From: Rhyzopertha dominica | Lineage: Eukaryota; Arthropoda; Insecta; Coleoptera; Bostrichidae | Direction of reading: 5' to 3' | DNA length: 64,000 bases | NCBI GenBank assembly: GCA_025024175.1 | Contig: QCXZ01000001.1 | Span: 11,098,001 to 11,162,000, forward strand | Part shown: positions 25,561 to 36,424 of the stretch, piece after piece | Position numbering within the stretch: the stretch's first letter is position 1 | Layout: the number at the start of each line of letters is the position of its first letter | Program-made: the position numbers and the translations under genes | The notes under the pieces: model-generated | Databases searched by the model: none | What the model was told of the DNA's origin: nothing | The model's input: only the letters and a program-made list of their open reading frames with translations

Positions 25561-25590
25561 GCTATGTCTGATTCGAACGTAGGCAACCAC
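25546..25590 (-). repeat. Likely LINE 3'-end scrap
   Basis: Minus-strand reading is GGTTGCCTACGTTCGAATCA, GACATAGCAC, then TAGAAGAAGAAGA. A TAGCACTAG followed by GAA repeats is the common 3' end of RTE-type LINEs in insects, as far as I recall. Only about 45 bp are recognisable, so confidence is low. Confidence 0.35.
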
Positions 25591-28500
25591 CCGCACATAC
25601 TCTGTGTTACGTGTTTTTTTTCAGATTCTTCCATAGATGTACGGGACCTACACAGTTTATCGCCGGTTCCTCACGGCTTTATTTAAGAGGCTAAATTAGG
25701 CAAATTTACTCCTGGTGGTTTGCCCATTGCCTTTCACGTGGCACTGGTCGTATTTTCCGTTGTTGTCGACACCGGCATAGCAGGCGAGCAGGCTCCACTA
25801 CCGCTGGCACCACCACACATACCCAGGCCAAATTTAAAATCGTTGCTAAAAGCGGTTTGTGTGGTCTATGCTTCACGTCAGTAGGTTACTACGTTACTCA
25901 ATGCTGAGGAGCTGTGGCAGATGAGGACTCCATGGAAACATACCAAAGCTTCTTATTTGGTGTTCCGCATTACAATAGGCCTTCCAGGTTCCGTTAACCA
26001 CTAATCTACAAATGCCCCCGTGGGACTGAAGCTGTCTCTTAGAACCAAAAGTGTAATACGACGATCTTGGCGTTCTGAGATTCTTCGTTGATACCCTGTA
26101 CCTCTCGCTCTTTGCGTTAGGCCTTCCTGATGGATCTTCATAAGTGATTTATATCGACATGTTGGTTCAACTTTTCAACCATTAAGGTCCAGGTGCCATA
26201 TTATATTCGAAACTACGATATTTTATATTTTCAAAGGCCAATAGTGTAATGTAACATACCCAGATTCGTAGAGATTTAGATTGAAATGTGATCTTCTAGT
26301 ACTTACCTATGCCGTATTATTTTAATTAAACGTACCTTCGATGCACTGGTTACTCACGTAAATAGGAAGATTGGATGTAATCACAAATAATACGAAACAA
26401 TCTGAAAATAACTAATTTATTACTAAACAAGATCAAATTTGGAGGGCTAACAAATTGTAGCAATGCTGCTGAAAATTGTTATTTAAAACAATGAATGAAC
26501 TGCCAATTCTAGATCTGTGTTCGATATCACTTTCACTTTCAAGATTCAAAACTGAAAAGATTTTTATTAGCATAGCCGACTATGGTCAGCAGGTACTGTG
26601 GTCCCATGCAGGAGGCAACTCAGCTATATAGTTGAATGGTTTGGTGCAAAAGTCTTGGTTTTTCTTTTACCAGATGTTTGCCCAGCACGGGAGAAAATAT
26701 TAGTTCGTCCATCAAGGCTCTAACATCACACTTTCAAGCATCACGTATGATATTGCTGCGGGGATACGGATAATCAAAGAATGCGAGAACACAGTTACGA
26801 AAATGACATATATAGTTTAAAAATAAGACTACAACAACAGCATAGCTTGGACTCCAAATACAGCATGTATCATAATAATTTAATTAACAGAACAGTTTGA
26901 GTTAAACAACTGGGTTGATTGGATGACAATGGTGATTGTTTAAAACTAATTACATAATGTGATTGAAAAAGGAACACAAACAATAAAAATTAAAAATTGA
27001 AACAGTACTAACCTGCGAACAGTTGAAGGGACACACTGAAACTGAAGCGCACCTGTTTCTCGTCCACTTAACGTCGCAAATATGCCCCATTCCCAACACC
27101 GATACCAAATATAAACTAAACATTTTGAGAGGCCATATGAATAAAATACAGAAATTTGAAGATAGCATACTTGGTTACTTCAATATAATGTAACAAACAT
27201 TGCAATTATTTACCCAGTGTTTTAGCCTTCTGAATCTTCTTTTTGTTCTTAGCGCTTTATAAACTGGCTATTGCCCAGTAATCTGGATATCATTTTATTT
27301 AGTTCAAATTTTAAAATATCATGTCATGTTTTTAGAGAACAGAATAATGTTTTCTTTTAACTAATCCATGTCATATACGACTTATTCGAGTTACTGCCAA
27401 CATTTATATGCTCATATACCTTTATGTTTTATTAAGCAGAACATCTTGTTACTTCAACTCTCGGTTCAACAAAATCGTATGAAATATAAATGATTTCATT
27501 TTAAAGGATTGATTGCACTGGTATTCCCGTTGATAAATGTAAAAGATACTTTGATACTATGTTTTAAATCTTTCATCTGATTGTATTCAAATTTTATACC
27601 ACGCCGCTTGAAGAAACGACGGGAAAATAAATAAATGTGATCCAGCTACCCACATGTTGCACTAATACAATTAATATGCATAATGTGATATCTATAACAA
27701 AACAGATAGCGACACTTCTTGCCCTATACTTACACCAGCCCGCCGTTCAGTATTGTATAGTTATCAGCCAGAGCTATCTTTCGTTAATGTACATAACACA
27801 GAGCAGAAATAAATTCGTTGGTGTTATCTTTGTTCTTATGTGTCAGTAGTCGCACTCCGGCGAGCAGCCCTTATCTCGTAATAATTTCCATGACAAAGGA
27901 CCGCTCCCCGGAGGCGGTGTCGGTAATTACCCGGCACAGTGGCAGAAACACTACTGTCCTCTGGCCAAATTCCGGGTTCGTTGCCGCCTTTCAAAACACT
28001 TCTAACGCCAGCCTAATAACGAAACGACCTGCGAGAAAACAATCAATAATATTGAGACGGAGCGGTGAACCGATAATGAGAGGCCGGTGCTGGTAACGCC
28101 CATAGCCTTAAGCCGCCACCAGGGGTCGCTAGATGTGCCCGCCGCCCTAATTACAGACGTGCACAAAAACTGGAAACGAGAAAATAACTGGGAAAACACG
28201 GCTGTGGCCTACCTGAGGTGTGAGAAAATACGTCGGCTTCATTATATCATCAAGCCGTCGTCGTGAAGACAACGATTGTCTTAAATTACAGGGCGGCAGT
28301 CACTTCTCCGCCTCCCCAACACCGCGCGTAGATTGAAACACGTAAATTAAATTCTATCACAACAGAAATGAGCTCCCTTTTTCTACTATGACCCCAGCCC
28401 CCTCGGGAATATTACCTATCACATTCGCTACCTGTTTTCGTACAGTTATTGCAGTTTATGGTTTATTGCTTTTTGTGCCTCATCGCCCATTGGCGGAGAC

Positions 28501-29309
28501 AGAGTACGCACCTAAAAAGTAGGTATTTAAGGCCGTTTATGCCGAGTGTTCATAAAGTAACGGGTTCGTTGCAATAATTAAGAAAAATGCTGAAACAGGT
28601 AACTTAAGATTTTAAAATGAGATTTATTTCGAGATTATAGTTACTTTGACGAAGATATAACGCCATAAAACGTTTCTTTTTTGTGTCAATCGGACCTTTA
28701 TTGTCTAAAGAACGCAACCATTATGTCATCTGACGTAAAAAGAACCAGCACAATTGGAAAAATGGTTATTTAACATGTGCATAAAATGACCTTCAAGCAA
28801 ATTACCTGTATAGAAGTAGAGAAGGAAATGGTCAAAGTGTGATTAGTCGATTTACAATTTGACACACCTAATCAATCCATGTGACATCTCGAAAAATTGT
28901 TTGAGGGAGTAACGTTTATTAAACCTTCTGCTACATTATGTTTCTTCCGACTGCAGTAAGCACTTTTGAATATCTCGAAATAACGAAGACAGTTCCAAAA
29001 ATAGCAAAAACGTTGACTGGTATCAATTTGGAATTCAGAATGTACAGATGCTGGAATATGCAGAACTTTTTGAGTGTTGATACTTGTCGCGTTATTGCTA
29101 GTTTTTTGAATCGTTGATGTTTAACAAATTCTGAATAGTCCAGTCTGATGTAATGCTAAAATTAGGGGAAGTCGAGTTAGTAAAAATACAACATTGCAAT
29201 CAAAAGCCGACTTTGTAAAAAACCTTTGACAGTGACAATTCTCAAAAAATATTTACAGTGATAATTTCAAACAAGTAACTTAAATCTGCGATCTGTACAT
29301 TTATTTAAA

Positions 29310-29790
29310 ATGGTGCTTCTAACGGAGACTGAACGAATCCAAATTGTAATGCTGGTAGGTTATGACGATGGACTCTTGAGTCATCAGAAAGTTTGTTAGT
29401 TTTTAACATGGAACACCAAAACAGACTTATTGCATGATCTGCTGTTGGTAGACTTGTACCATTTCACGAAACCAGTAGTGTTAAGGATTTGCCTAAAGCT
29501 GGACAATGATATTCCAACAGAAGACATTTGGTTCCAGCAAGATGATGCATCGGCATATTTTGGTGTAGGTGTACGTCGCTCACTTGATGAAGTTTTTGCT
29601 AATAGATGGATAAGTCGCAGGGGAGTGCCCACCCGATCGTAAAATTTTATTCCTTTAGATTTTATCTCTGGGGTCATTTAAAAGGTAGAGTTTACGTAGA
29701 ACGTCTACATACACCGGTAAATTATAAGCTCATATTCAAGCTGAAAAAACGCAGTGTCCAAAGTATCTATGTATACGACTTGGGCAATGT
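29310..29790 (+). pseudogene. Tc1/mariner-type transposase remnant with internal deletion
   Basis: An N-terminal fragment starts at about 29310 (MVLLTETERIQIVMLVGYDD), typical of the Tc3-like insect transposases whose N-terminus reads ETxRIxILMMxGYGDxxRS. It jumps to the C-terminal catalytic part: DNDIPTEDIWFQQDDASAYF (second aspartate block; the usual DGAPxH has become DDASAY), then RRSLDEVFANRWISRRGVP and a shifted FLWGHLKxRVY near 29670-29690. The first aspartate block is deleted. The product is dead. It lies 170 bp before the acceptor of the last T-box exon, so it forms part of intron 2. Confidence 0.8.
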
Positions 29791-29963
29791 CAAGTTATAA
29801 ATAGACTGCAATTTGAAAATTTTGCTAATGCTAAACCTTGTTATTTCATTAAATGTGGAGACCAAAGTCACTTGGTGACGCATTTTGATTTATTTGTGAA
29901 CTTAGTGCTACTTATGCCCATTTATGTCGAACAACCATTTATATTTAGTTTTTATTGTTCCAG

Positions 29964-30501
29964 GGAGCCAATGGACACCCTTTTTATGGACCAACACTTC
30001 CTTCGCACATCCCTTCGTCTGTACTCTGGGGAATCAATGGACGCCGAAAACAACAACGCCAGTTCCTTGTTCTCAGCCGCGATGATGGAAAAGGCCCGCG
30101 CGCAAATCCAAATGTGGGGGCGGGCGAGCGGCGGCCCTTACACCCCCGCAGAACTGCACGCGCTCCTGCTGAGCGGGGCGCACTCTCAGCAGATGTATCT
30201 GGGGCAGCGGGCGGCGATGCCACTGAGCTTATGGTCGCAGGGCACGAGCTCGTGGCAAACTCCCATCCACAGCAGCCTGCTCGGTCCACCTCATCGCCCG
30301 CAGCTGACGCCGCCGCCTTCTTCCACCCCAAGTTCCTCCGGGTCGCCAAGTCCGACTTCGGTCACGTCGCCGACGTCCGAACTACGGCTGCCCAAAGCCG
30401 TCTTTCCTAGCGGTCTTCACCGGTTTAGTCCGTACGTGACGCCGATTTCGAGGCATCAAACGGCGACAGCAATAAGTCCCACATCGAGACCGACGCACTG
30501 A
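29964..30501 (+). CDS. H15: Tbx20-class T-box transcription factor, last exon: C-terminal tail and stop
   Basis: The first base completes the split arginine codon. Then EPMDTLFMDQHFLRTSLRLY follows, the post-T-box stretch shared with insect H15/midline (DPMDAFFFDQHxxR). Next come ALLEKARxxLQMFGR-like residues (here MMEKARAQIQMWGR), a low-complexity Pro/Ser/Thr region rich in PPP, SSTPSSS and TSPTS, and near the end LHRFSPYVTP, matching the RFSPY motif of the family. 178 residues to TGA at 30499-30501. The exon is much GC-richer than its surroundings, so long shadow frames appear on both strands. Open reading starts upstream at 29872, but the conserved join and the TTGTTCCAG acceptor set the exon start at 29964. 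No polyadenylation signal AATAAA was seen before the mariner remnant begins. Confidence 0.96.
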
Positions 30502-30639
30502 TAAATGCCTTTAGTGGGAAATCGATACGAGTACCAAAGAGTCTGTGTGAAAGACGTTAAATAGTGTGAATTGAACAACATGCCGGTGTTTCTCGCGCCG
30601 TTTTTTTGTGGTGGTATAACTACATCTCCTAATGTGAAC

Positions 30640-31500
30640 GTAGATGAGATACTACTTCAATTTACTTTACCTTGCCATTGATATCACATACTCAACCAAA
30701 TGTACCAAATTGTTCAGATAACGGTGTTGCAACATTGAGAATACAACAATACTGCGTTTGCTCAGAAAGTAATGCAATGAAGGTCGTAAAAAATCATTCA
30801 AGATTTCGTTACAAACGTTTAAAAGTATAATTTCCTTGGACATCCTCAAATTTTTGCCAGCGACTATTCCAGGCACCATCTTGGAAAGGTCAAACAGGAC
30901 CTCGTCTAAAGCCTTTGTCACGGCAGTTTAGGTAGCTCCAGTAGTTCTAAAACGGATTCCTTTTAGGGCGATTTTAATCCTCGGGGACAAAAAGAAGTCT
31001 GTCGGAGCTAGATCAGGACTATATAGGTCTGAAACAACGTTGCCAAGACTCGGAACGTTATCATGGTGAAACTACCAGGTAACGGCAGTAACGTTAACTG
31101 ACACACTCTAGATGTCAAAAAGACATTCAGAATGGTTTTCTTCTTCGAGATGCTCTCTTGTCTTTTTCAGGACTAGGAGATTCCGAGGTGTTCCACTCAG
31201 AACTTTGCGCTTTATTTTCGGTCCATGTTTCGCTACCGGTAATGATGTCCAAAAAATCAGCTTTGTTTTGCATCCGTTACAAAACTTCACTTACGATCAT
31301 CATTCGGTTGTTCTTGTGCTCGTTAGTCAACAATTTGCGGACCAACTCGGCACACGCTTTCCATATTTGCATAATACTGGTAACGAAGTCGTGGACATTG
31401 GTTTTCTGAACCGATAGTCTCTGATATCATAATCTTAATAGTCATTCGACGAACATTATTCAAAAGATCACAAACACGAGACACATTTTTATCAGGGGAG
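30640..31500 (-). pseudogene. Mariner (DD34D-type) transposase remnant
   Basis: Minus-strand landmarks from high coordinates: KACAELVRKLLTNEHKNNRM near 31290-31365 (the W/K VCAxWVPxxLTxEQKxxR block), DFLDIITGSETW near 31230 (first aspartate block; the usual TGDESW has serine for aspartate), QSSEWNTSESPSPEK near 31180, a region around 31090-31130 with stops, then a shifted YSPDLAPTDFFLSPRIKIAL near 30960-31020 (third aspartate block) and LDEVLFDLSKMVPG below. Everything is in several frames with stops; the HDNAxPH second block is not visible. It begins about 140 bp after the T-box stop codon, so it lies in or next to the 3' UTR region. Confidence 0.8.
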
Positions 31501-31539
31501 AACAAGAGAGCCCCGTGGACGACATGAATGCCATCTACA

Positions 31540-31710
31540 GGCTGCGTCACCCACCCGCCTCTAGCGGAGACCCGTATCTTACCGGCAGCCCGCCTCATAG
31601 CAAGCGTTGAAATCAGCGATAGATGTCTTTAGCGACGGTTCTCTGTAGTTTGACGAAATTGGGATTGTAAAATTGCTGAACGGGCTTAATAAGCCGAAAC
31701 GGGTTTTATG
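31540..31710 (+). repeat. Decayed copy of the hammerhead-bearing repeat (best copy at 40423-40610)
   Basis: Contains CGTCACCCAC at 31545-31554, CTCTAGCGGAGACC at 31559-31572, and then CTGAACG, GGCTTAATAAGCC, GAAAC at 31676-31700. The same order occurs at 40458 (TGTCACCCAC) and 40561-40585. The hairpin GGCTT-AAT-AAGCC is intact, but the core CTGATGA has become CTGAACG and the segment after GAAAC that holds the cleavage site is deleted. Not expected to be active. Confidence 0.55.
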
Positions 31711-33175
31711 ATGCCCAGCGGGGGTTATTCCTGCTTACTCCTAAACAACTTCAACCATCTGGAAACGTAGAGGCTTTTATTTAGTTTAGCACCGAACTTG
31801 ATCAAGTAACTTTTCCAATAGCTATCTCCAGTACACGTCGTGACATGTGCACTAACGGGATGTTTAAATAATTTACAGCTCACCAAGCTGTAAAAGAAAA
31901 AAAATGCGTTACTTTTCCGATAAATCCTGTATTTGAAGAACTGCTAAAGTAACAAATACCACCCATAAGCTTCGTATTTCAGACTCAAGTTGTACTTACC
32001 TCTGCCCAAAAGTGATGTATTACACGCGTTCAGAAACATAAGAGTCAAGAATTTTCTCTTAATATATCACTCCCACAAAATCTACAAATTTTAAGAACAC
32101 ATCCTTTGCTATAAGGACTAAAACAATGAAATCCAAGATATGACAGAATTATTTTTTCTCGCATTAGGATATATTTAGCAGTTTGCTTGCTGGCGTACGA
32201 AACATTGGCATGTTTTACTGCAAATCTTGTATATTGGAAGTTTATGTACTTATTTATTTCCGTTCCATATAAGCAAAAGCATTCGGTTGTAAAGTGTAAG
32301 TTGTACATGTGAATGTGCTATATTTTATACGAAGTATCTACCTACTAGCAAATAACACCTCAGTATTATCACTACTAAGTGTTGTAAATACGGGAAAGTC
32401 GTTTTACTTGAATGTACTTGGATGAAGATTTAGCGGTGCATAAGGTGAATTGTGGACTATTCTGTTAAGTTTCAGTTGTACGGTAATGTCTAATTAAAAA
32501 TAATAATAATACCAAGTAATATGTTCCTCCGGCGTTACTTTCCCTGATCGATAGTTTTATTGTAAAATTCTGTTACAGATTTGTTAATGTGTAAAGATTA
32601 TATACTTAATGGCTGTAAATAAAAATATTAAACATTAATTAGCTATAATAAAGCGTATCATTTAGTATCAACACATCTATCCTTTCAATAAAAGCGACAT
32701 AAAGTTAAAGCAAGGTATGTTCTACCACAGGTCATTTTACATAGAATATACGAGTACCTTGTGGTACCGACACATGTAAGTTTGAATCGCGACATATTTC
32801 TGGTTGGGATGAAGTGGAATATAATAATAATAATAGTAATTCATTCGCTGCAAATAAAAATAAAATTATTGCAAAACATAGGCACTTAATTCTACTTCAG
32901 CGAAACGGCTTGCATTCACTTGTCCACAATGGTGTGGTTAGTGGTCTTCCATGCAACCATTAAATGAAAAAAAAATTACAAATATCGCCATGATAAGAGT
33001 TATATGCATATTTCTAAATACAGAGTCCACACTCAATAACTTAACAGAAATTAGGTTTTAAGTGTTAATAAATTAAATAGTGTACACGCGTAAGCGAGTC
33101 AAGAAACATTAAGTGAAACAAGGAACTACGAAATACATTCCATTACAACACCAAAAAAGAAAGAAATAGCAGTGA
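31711..33175. other. No gene recognised
   Basis: AT-rich, with short frames only. A TAATAATAATA run near 32822-32836 is the only simple repeat noted. No host gene or element could be supported. Confidence 0.5.
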
Positions 33176-34275
33176 TTAGGCACTAAAGGTCACTTGAATC
33201 TCATCCTTGAAAAGCAACAACTTCAATCGTTTCTTAAAATTAAACAACGTGTATGCTTGTATAAGTCTATAAACTAAGTTTACAACCTTACAAGCAACGT
33301 AAGAGAAGGATCTTGTAAAAAGCGACGTTCTGTGCCTAGGTATAGATGCAGTGAGTATTTTTCTGGTACCGAAATTGTGCCTTGTGTGAATGAAGTTTAA
33401 TTTGCTGTGAAGATATATTGGTACTTTACCAGTTTTAAATTGTGCACTGAAGAGCCGTAATGCAGAACCTGCGCTTATAAAGCGGTAGCCACCCAACATC
33501 CCCCAATCTAGAGGCGACCGATTGACGTCTGCTCAAACCGTAAATAGCTCTAACATACACGTTCTGAGCACGTTGAAGTCGTTGAGTATTGTATCGTGTT
33601 AAGCACGGACCATACACTACGTCACAATAATTAACATGAGAAAGAACAAGCGCATCGCATAGTATAATTTTTGTTTTCATTAATTACACTTTAAAGTGAC
33701 CATATATAAGTTTCAGCTGTACAAAAGCTTTACTTATGACGTGGCTAATATGTTTGTCAAATCTAAGCTCCGTACCCAAGTGTAGTCCAAGATTTTTTAC
33801 AACGTCTATAACAGGTAAGCATTTTCCGTTAATGACAGTTTTAAAAGATGGTAATATGCGTTTTTGTTTCCAAATAACATCACCTGTGATTTTATTAGGT
33901 TTAACATGAGACAGTATTTATTTGTTATCTGGGACAAGGAATGAAGATCCGCATTAATTAGAGCTACAGCAGCATCAGAGTTGGATTCCTGAAATGAATA
34001 ATATAGCTGAGTATCATCGGCCTAGCAATGTGAACAGTTAATTCTATGGTCTTTAAAAAGGGAAATATAAATGGCAAATAGTAACGGGCCCAGTATCGAC
34101 CCTTGCGATACTCCATTTTCAACTTCAAGAGCTTAAGAAAGTACTTACAGTGTCATATTTAACGTACTGTTGGCGACCCGTGATGTAGTTGCGTATTATG
34201 AGTGTCAGAAACGCATTGCTGAGCCCTATGTTGTGTAACATGCAAGCAGCATAGCATGATTAACCCTGTCAAAAG
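33176..34275 (-). pseudogene. LINE reverse transcriptase remnant, C-terminal two thirds
   Basis: Minus-strand reading in order: SEAFDRVNHAMLLA near 34230-34270 (first catalytic block), IGLSNAFLTLIRNYITGRQQ near 34170-34215, GVSQGSILGPLLFAIYISLF near 34060-34110, then stop-ADDTQLYYSF near 33995-34030 where the expected YADD has lost its tyrosine to a TAG, LHSLSQ, LDYTWV, then the C-terminal part LSHVNYCDVVYGPCLTRYNT (33435-33680) and RFISAGSALRLFSAQFKTGK (33176-33499). This matches Jockey/CR1-type LINEs, which keep a conserved SHxNYCDVVYGPxL stretch. At least three frame changes and several stops. Recent enough to be easily recognised, but inactive. Confidence 0.85.
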
Positions 34276-34289
34276 CTTCAGAGCTACTT

Positions 34290-34320
34290 CTGAGGAAGAC
34301 ACCGACATGAGTGTCGAAAC
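34290..34320 (+). other. Hammerhead-like hairpin (CTGAGGA - stem - GAAAC)
   Basis: CTGAGGA at 34290-34296, a perfect 5-bp stem GACAC/GTGTC with an 8-base loop at 34298-34315, then GAAAC at 34316-34320. The core order fits a hammerhead with G at the variable position 7. There is an extra unpaired A before stem II and no clear stem I or III, so activity is doubtful. It lies between two LINE pieces in opposite orientation. Confidence 0.4.
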
Positions 34321-34365
34321 GTCAAGGTCTAATAACCAACGTGGGATACCAGCCCGGAAAACAAC

Positions 34366-34720
34366 ATGTCATGTTGGTTTACCGCCGTACAAACTTGGCA
34401 AACAGAAAGATATTTCATTTACAGTGAAAACAACATAAAATGGAGTATTTTGGGCATGCAATGCGCAATGAGAGATATTGTATCCTCAAACTTATTTTAC
34501 AGGGTAAAACAGATGGCAAAGGAGGCCCTGGTAGACGAAGACATTCCTGGTTACACAACTTACGTCAGTGGTACGGGCTCACTTCAGTACAACTTTTTAG
34601 GAGCGCAGCAAATAAAATCCAAATAGCCATGTTATTTGCAAACGTTCACGCCGGACAGGGCACTAAGAAGGAGAAAGCATCGAAATTTCCATTTTTTTGA
34701 CACTACTTAGGACACAGTTA
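34366..34720 (+). pseudogene. LINE C-terminal fragment (RTE/'craniofacial'-type tail)
   Basis: The + strand frame from about 34440 reads MEYFGHAMRNERYCILKLIL, QGKTDGKGGPGRRRHSWLHN, LRQWYGLTSVQLFRSAANKI and ends IAMLFANVHAGQGT. This is the terminal domain of a common insect LINE (xYLGHIxRxxKYxxLxLIxQGKIxGRRxxGRRxxSWLxNLRxWxGxxSxxLFRxAxxK). A stop TGA-type break and a second frame upstream (34366-34440) mark decay. It is on the opposite strand to the LINE at 33176-34275, so it is a separate insertion. Related to, but not clearly the same lineage as, the fragment at 1040-2290. Confidence 0.8.
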
Positions 34721-34724
34721 TCCA

Positions 34725-36015
34725 ATAAATCTTGCACTTGTAAAAATTATCATAATTTACCAAACGAAGCGGCTTTAATAATATTATTTATGGGACCCCA
34801 TTTAACAAATCGTAAACTTTTGCATTGTTAAATGTTGAATGCAACATCAGAAGTAAACGTAGTGTTAGACATTTGCTTTCCAGGCGCTTAGAGCAACCAC
34901 AACACTTCCCTAGTCAAGAAACTAACATATTCCTGTTCAAAATACGATGTTGTGGAACAGTAGACACATTAGGCATAAGTACAGAACAAATCGACATACG
35001 AATAGGATACTTGCGCAAACAACAACAGAACGACATATATTTTTTTAATTTGAGTAGCATGCTGTAAACTCATCACAATTTTAATTTTAACGATGTGTAG
35101 ATACTTACATAGTTTCTTACAAACATGAGTCGTAAGGATAAATTAAGTTACCTATTACTCTCAATTCGATTTTGGAATTACCGAGTATATAAAAGTATAA
35201 AAAAGGTAAATATGTAAATGTAAGAATTTCTGACACTAAGTACTACGTCCTCAGTTTTTATTTTTTATTACATATGCTCTTGCTTAGGTAGGTTTCTCAT
35301 AGGTCGTTGATCGGTGCAAGAACATCGTTCTTTATTTGAAAAAAAATGAACATTTTAGAAAATTAGTCAGTTATAAACCAATAACTTAATTTGATATAGT
35401 ATTGACAGTTGAGAAAACGATGAGAAAATTATAAATAAGTGATTCGTTCCTGCTCAAAACTGATAATCCTGCTTCCATAAGTTTTTTGGTCGCCTCTTAA
35501 AGGTAGGGACTTGTTGAACGTCATTGAGATTTCGCTTGCAAAACGTTTCTCTGACGTCAATGGTATACATCTTCAGCGTTCAGTGTATAGGATATATTCG
35601 GCGCTACATCGCTAGCTATGTGACAATGACTCCTAATTGCACTTACAAGAAGCTGTTTTACTTGACTTCATCTCGCTTACAAGTTCAGAGTACCTTTCAT
35701 CTTCTTCTCCCTTTAGCCATGTCTCCTAGTTGACTGTTAATGTTTCTTCTGTTTAGTGCTTGTACACCGAAAAAAAGGCCTACTCACTAGATATAAACGA
35801 ACTACTCTTCAAAACAAAACTACAAAATTCCTTTTAAAAATTACCTGCTCCATAATTTATATAACATGCATTAGAGTTGTTACACTGCTTAGACTCCAAA
35901 AATCTAGTCCTTGTCGCAGAAGAATTCTTCAACTGCTTAAAAAACGTCATCACCTTTCTCATATCTGGTTCCTCGAATATTATTGTTTTAATATCGAAAT
36001 AATTAAAAACCACTA
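34725..36015. other. No gene recognised
   Basis: Open frames of 69-86 codons at 34825, 35524 and 35756 resemble nothing I know. The minus strand of 35760-36015 adjoins the mariner remnant and might be part of it or of another element, but no motif supports this. Confidence 0.45.
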
Positions 36016-36019
36016 GTTA

Positions 36020-36420
36020 CTCATAACTCAGGTGAATATGGTGGAAGAATCATCACTTTTATACATTGCAGCATTATCCTGACCAGACATGATTTCAAGA
36101 GGTACGTTTCATCAGCTTTTTGTTTCTGAAGGGATGATTCTCTCTTACTTTGGTTAGGGCGTCAACATTCGAGGCACCCATGGAGCATAGACTGAAATAG
36201 TGATATATGATTCTAACTGCACCATTTGAATGCCCGCTATATGTGGTAAACTTATAGCAGTTAACCGAAGATCTTGTTTAATCAAGTCATAAACACAATC
36301 AACACTTTGTTTTGCGCATACAGTTTGCGGCCGACCAACATCTTGATGTCTTTATAAATCGTTCTTTCACATCGAAATTCTATAGACTAGTTCTTTAATA
36401 CTGAATACAATAAACATAAT
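36020..36420 (-). pseudogene. Mariner transposase N-terminal remnant (DD34D type)
   Basis: Minus-strand reading gives DVGRPQTVCAKQSVDCVYDL, IKQDLRLTAISLPHIAGIQM and YAPWVPRMLTP near 36140-36360, matching the second helix-turn-helix and WVPRxL linker of mariner transposases (GRPxTVxTxExVxxVxxLIxxDRRxT). After a large deletion, ILPPYSPEL near 36030-36060 corresponds to the HPPYSPDLAP block before the third aspartate. No intact catalytic blocks remain. It is a different lineage from the 30640-31500 fragment, judged by the linker sequence, though both are DD34D-like. Confidence 0.75.
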
Positions 36421-36424
36421 TTCT

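Larger units (their letters stand above)
23418..29963 (+). other. T-box gene intron, 6.5 kb, phase 2
   Basis: From GTGAGT at 23418 to the acceptor TTGTTCCAG ending at 29963. It holds a Tc1-like remnant (25200-25560) and a transposase remnant (29310-29790). Sequence at 27840-28330 is distinctly GC-richer than its surroundings and has no recognisable coding signal; it could be regulatory. I see nothing nameable in 23420-25195, 25600-27835 or 28335-29305. Confidence 0.9.

Noticed and set aside
9781..28223. T-box half-sites AGGTGTGA at 9781, 17640 and 28216 suggesting autoregulation
   Set aside because: An 8-base word is expected about twice by chance in a window this size on both strands, so three matches carry no weight.
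29955..30410. Long open frames on both strands (151 and 121 codons) inside the last T-box exon
   Set aside because: They are shadows caused by the high GC content of the exon; the frame in use is fixed by the splice phase and by conserved H15/midline motifs.
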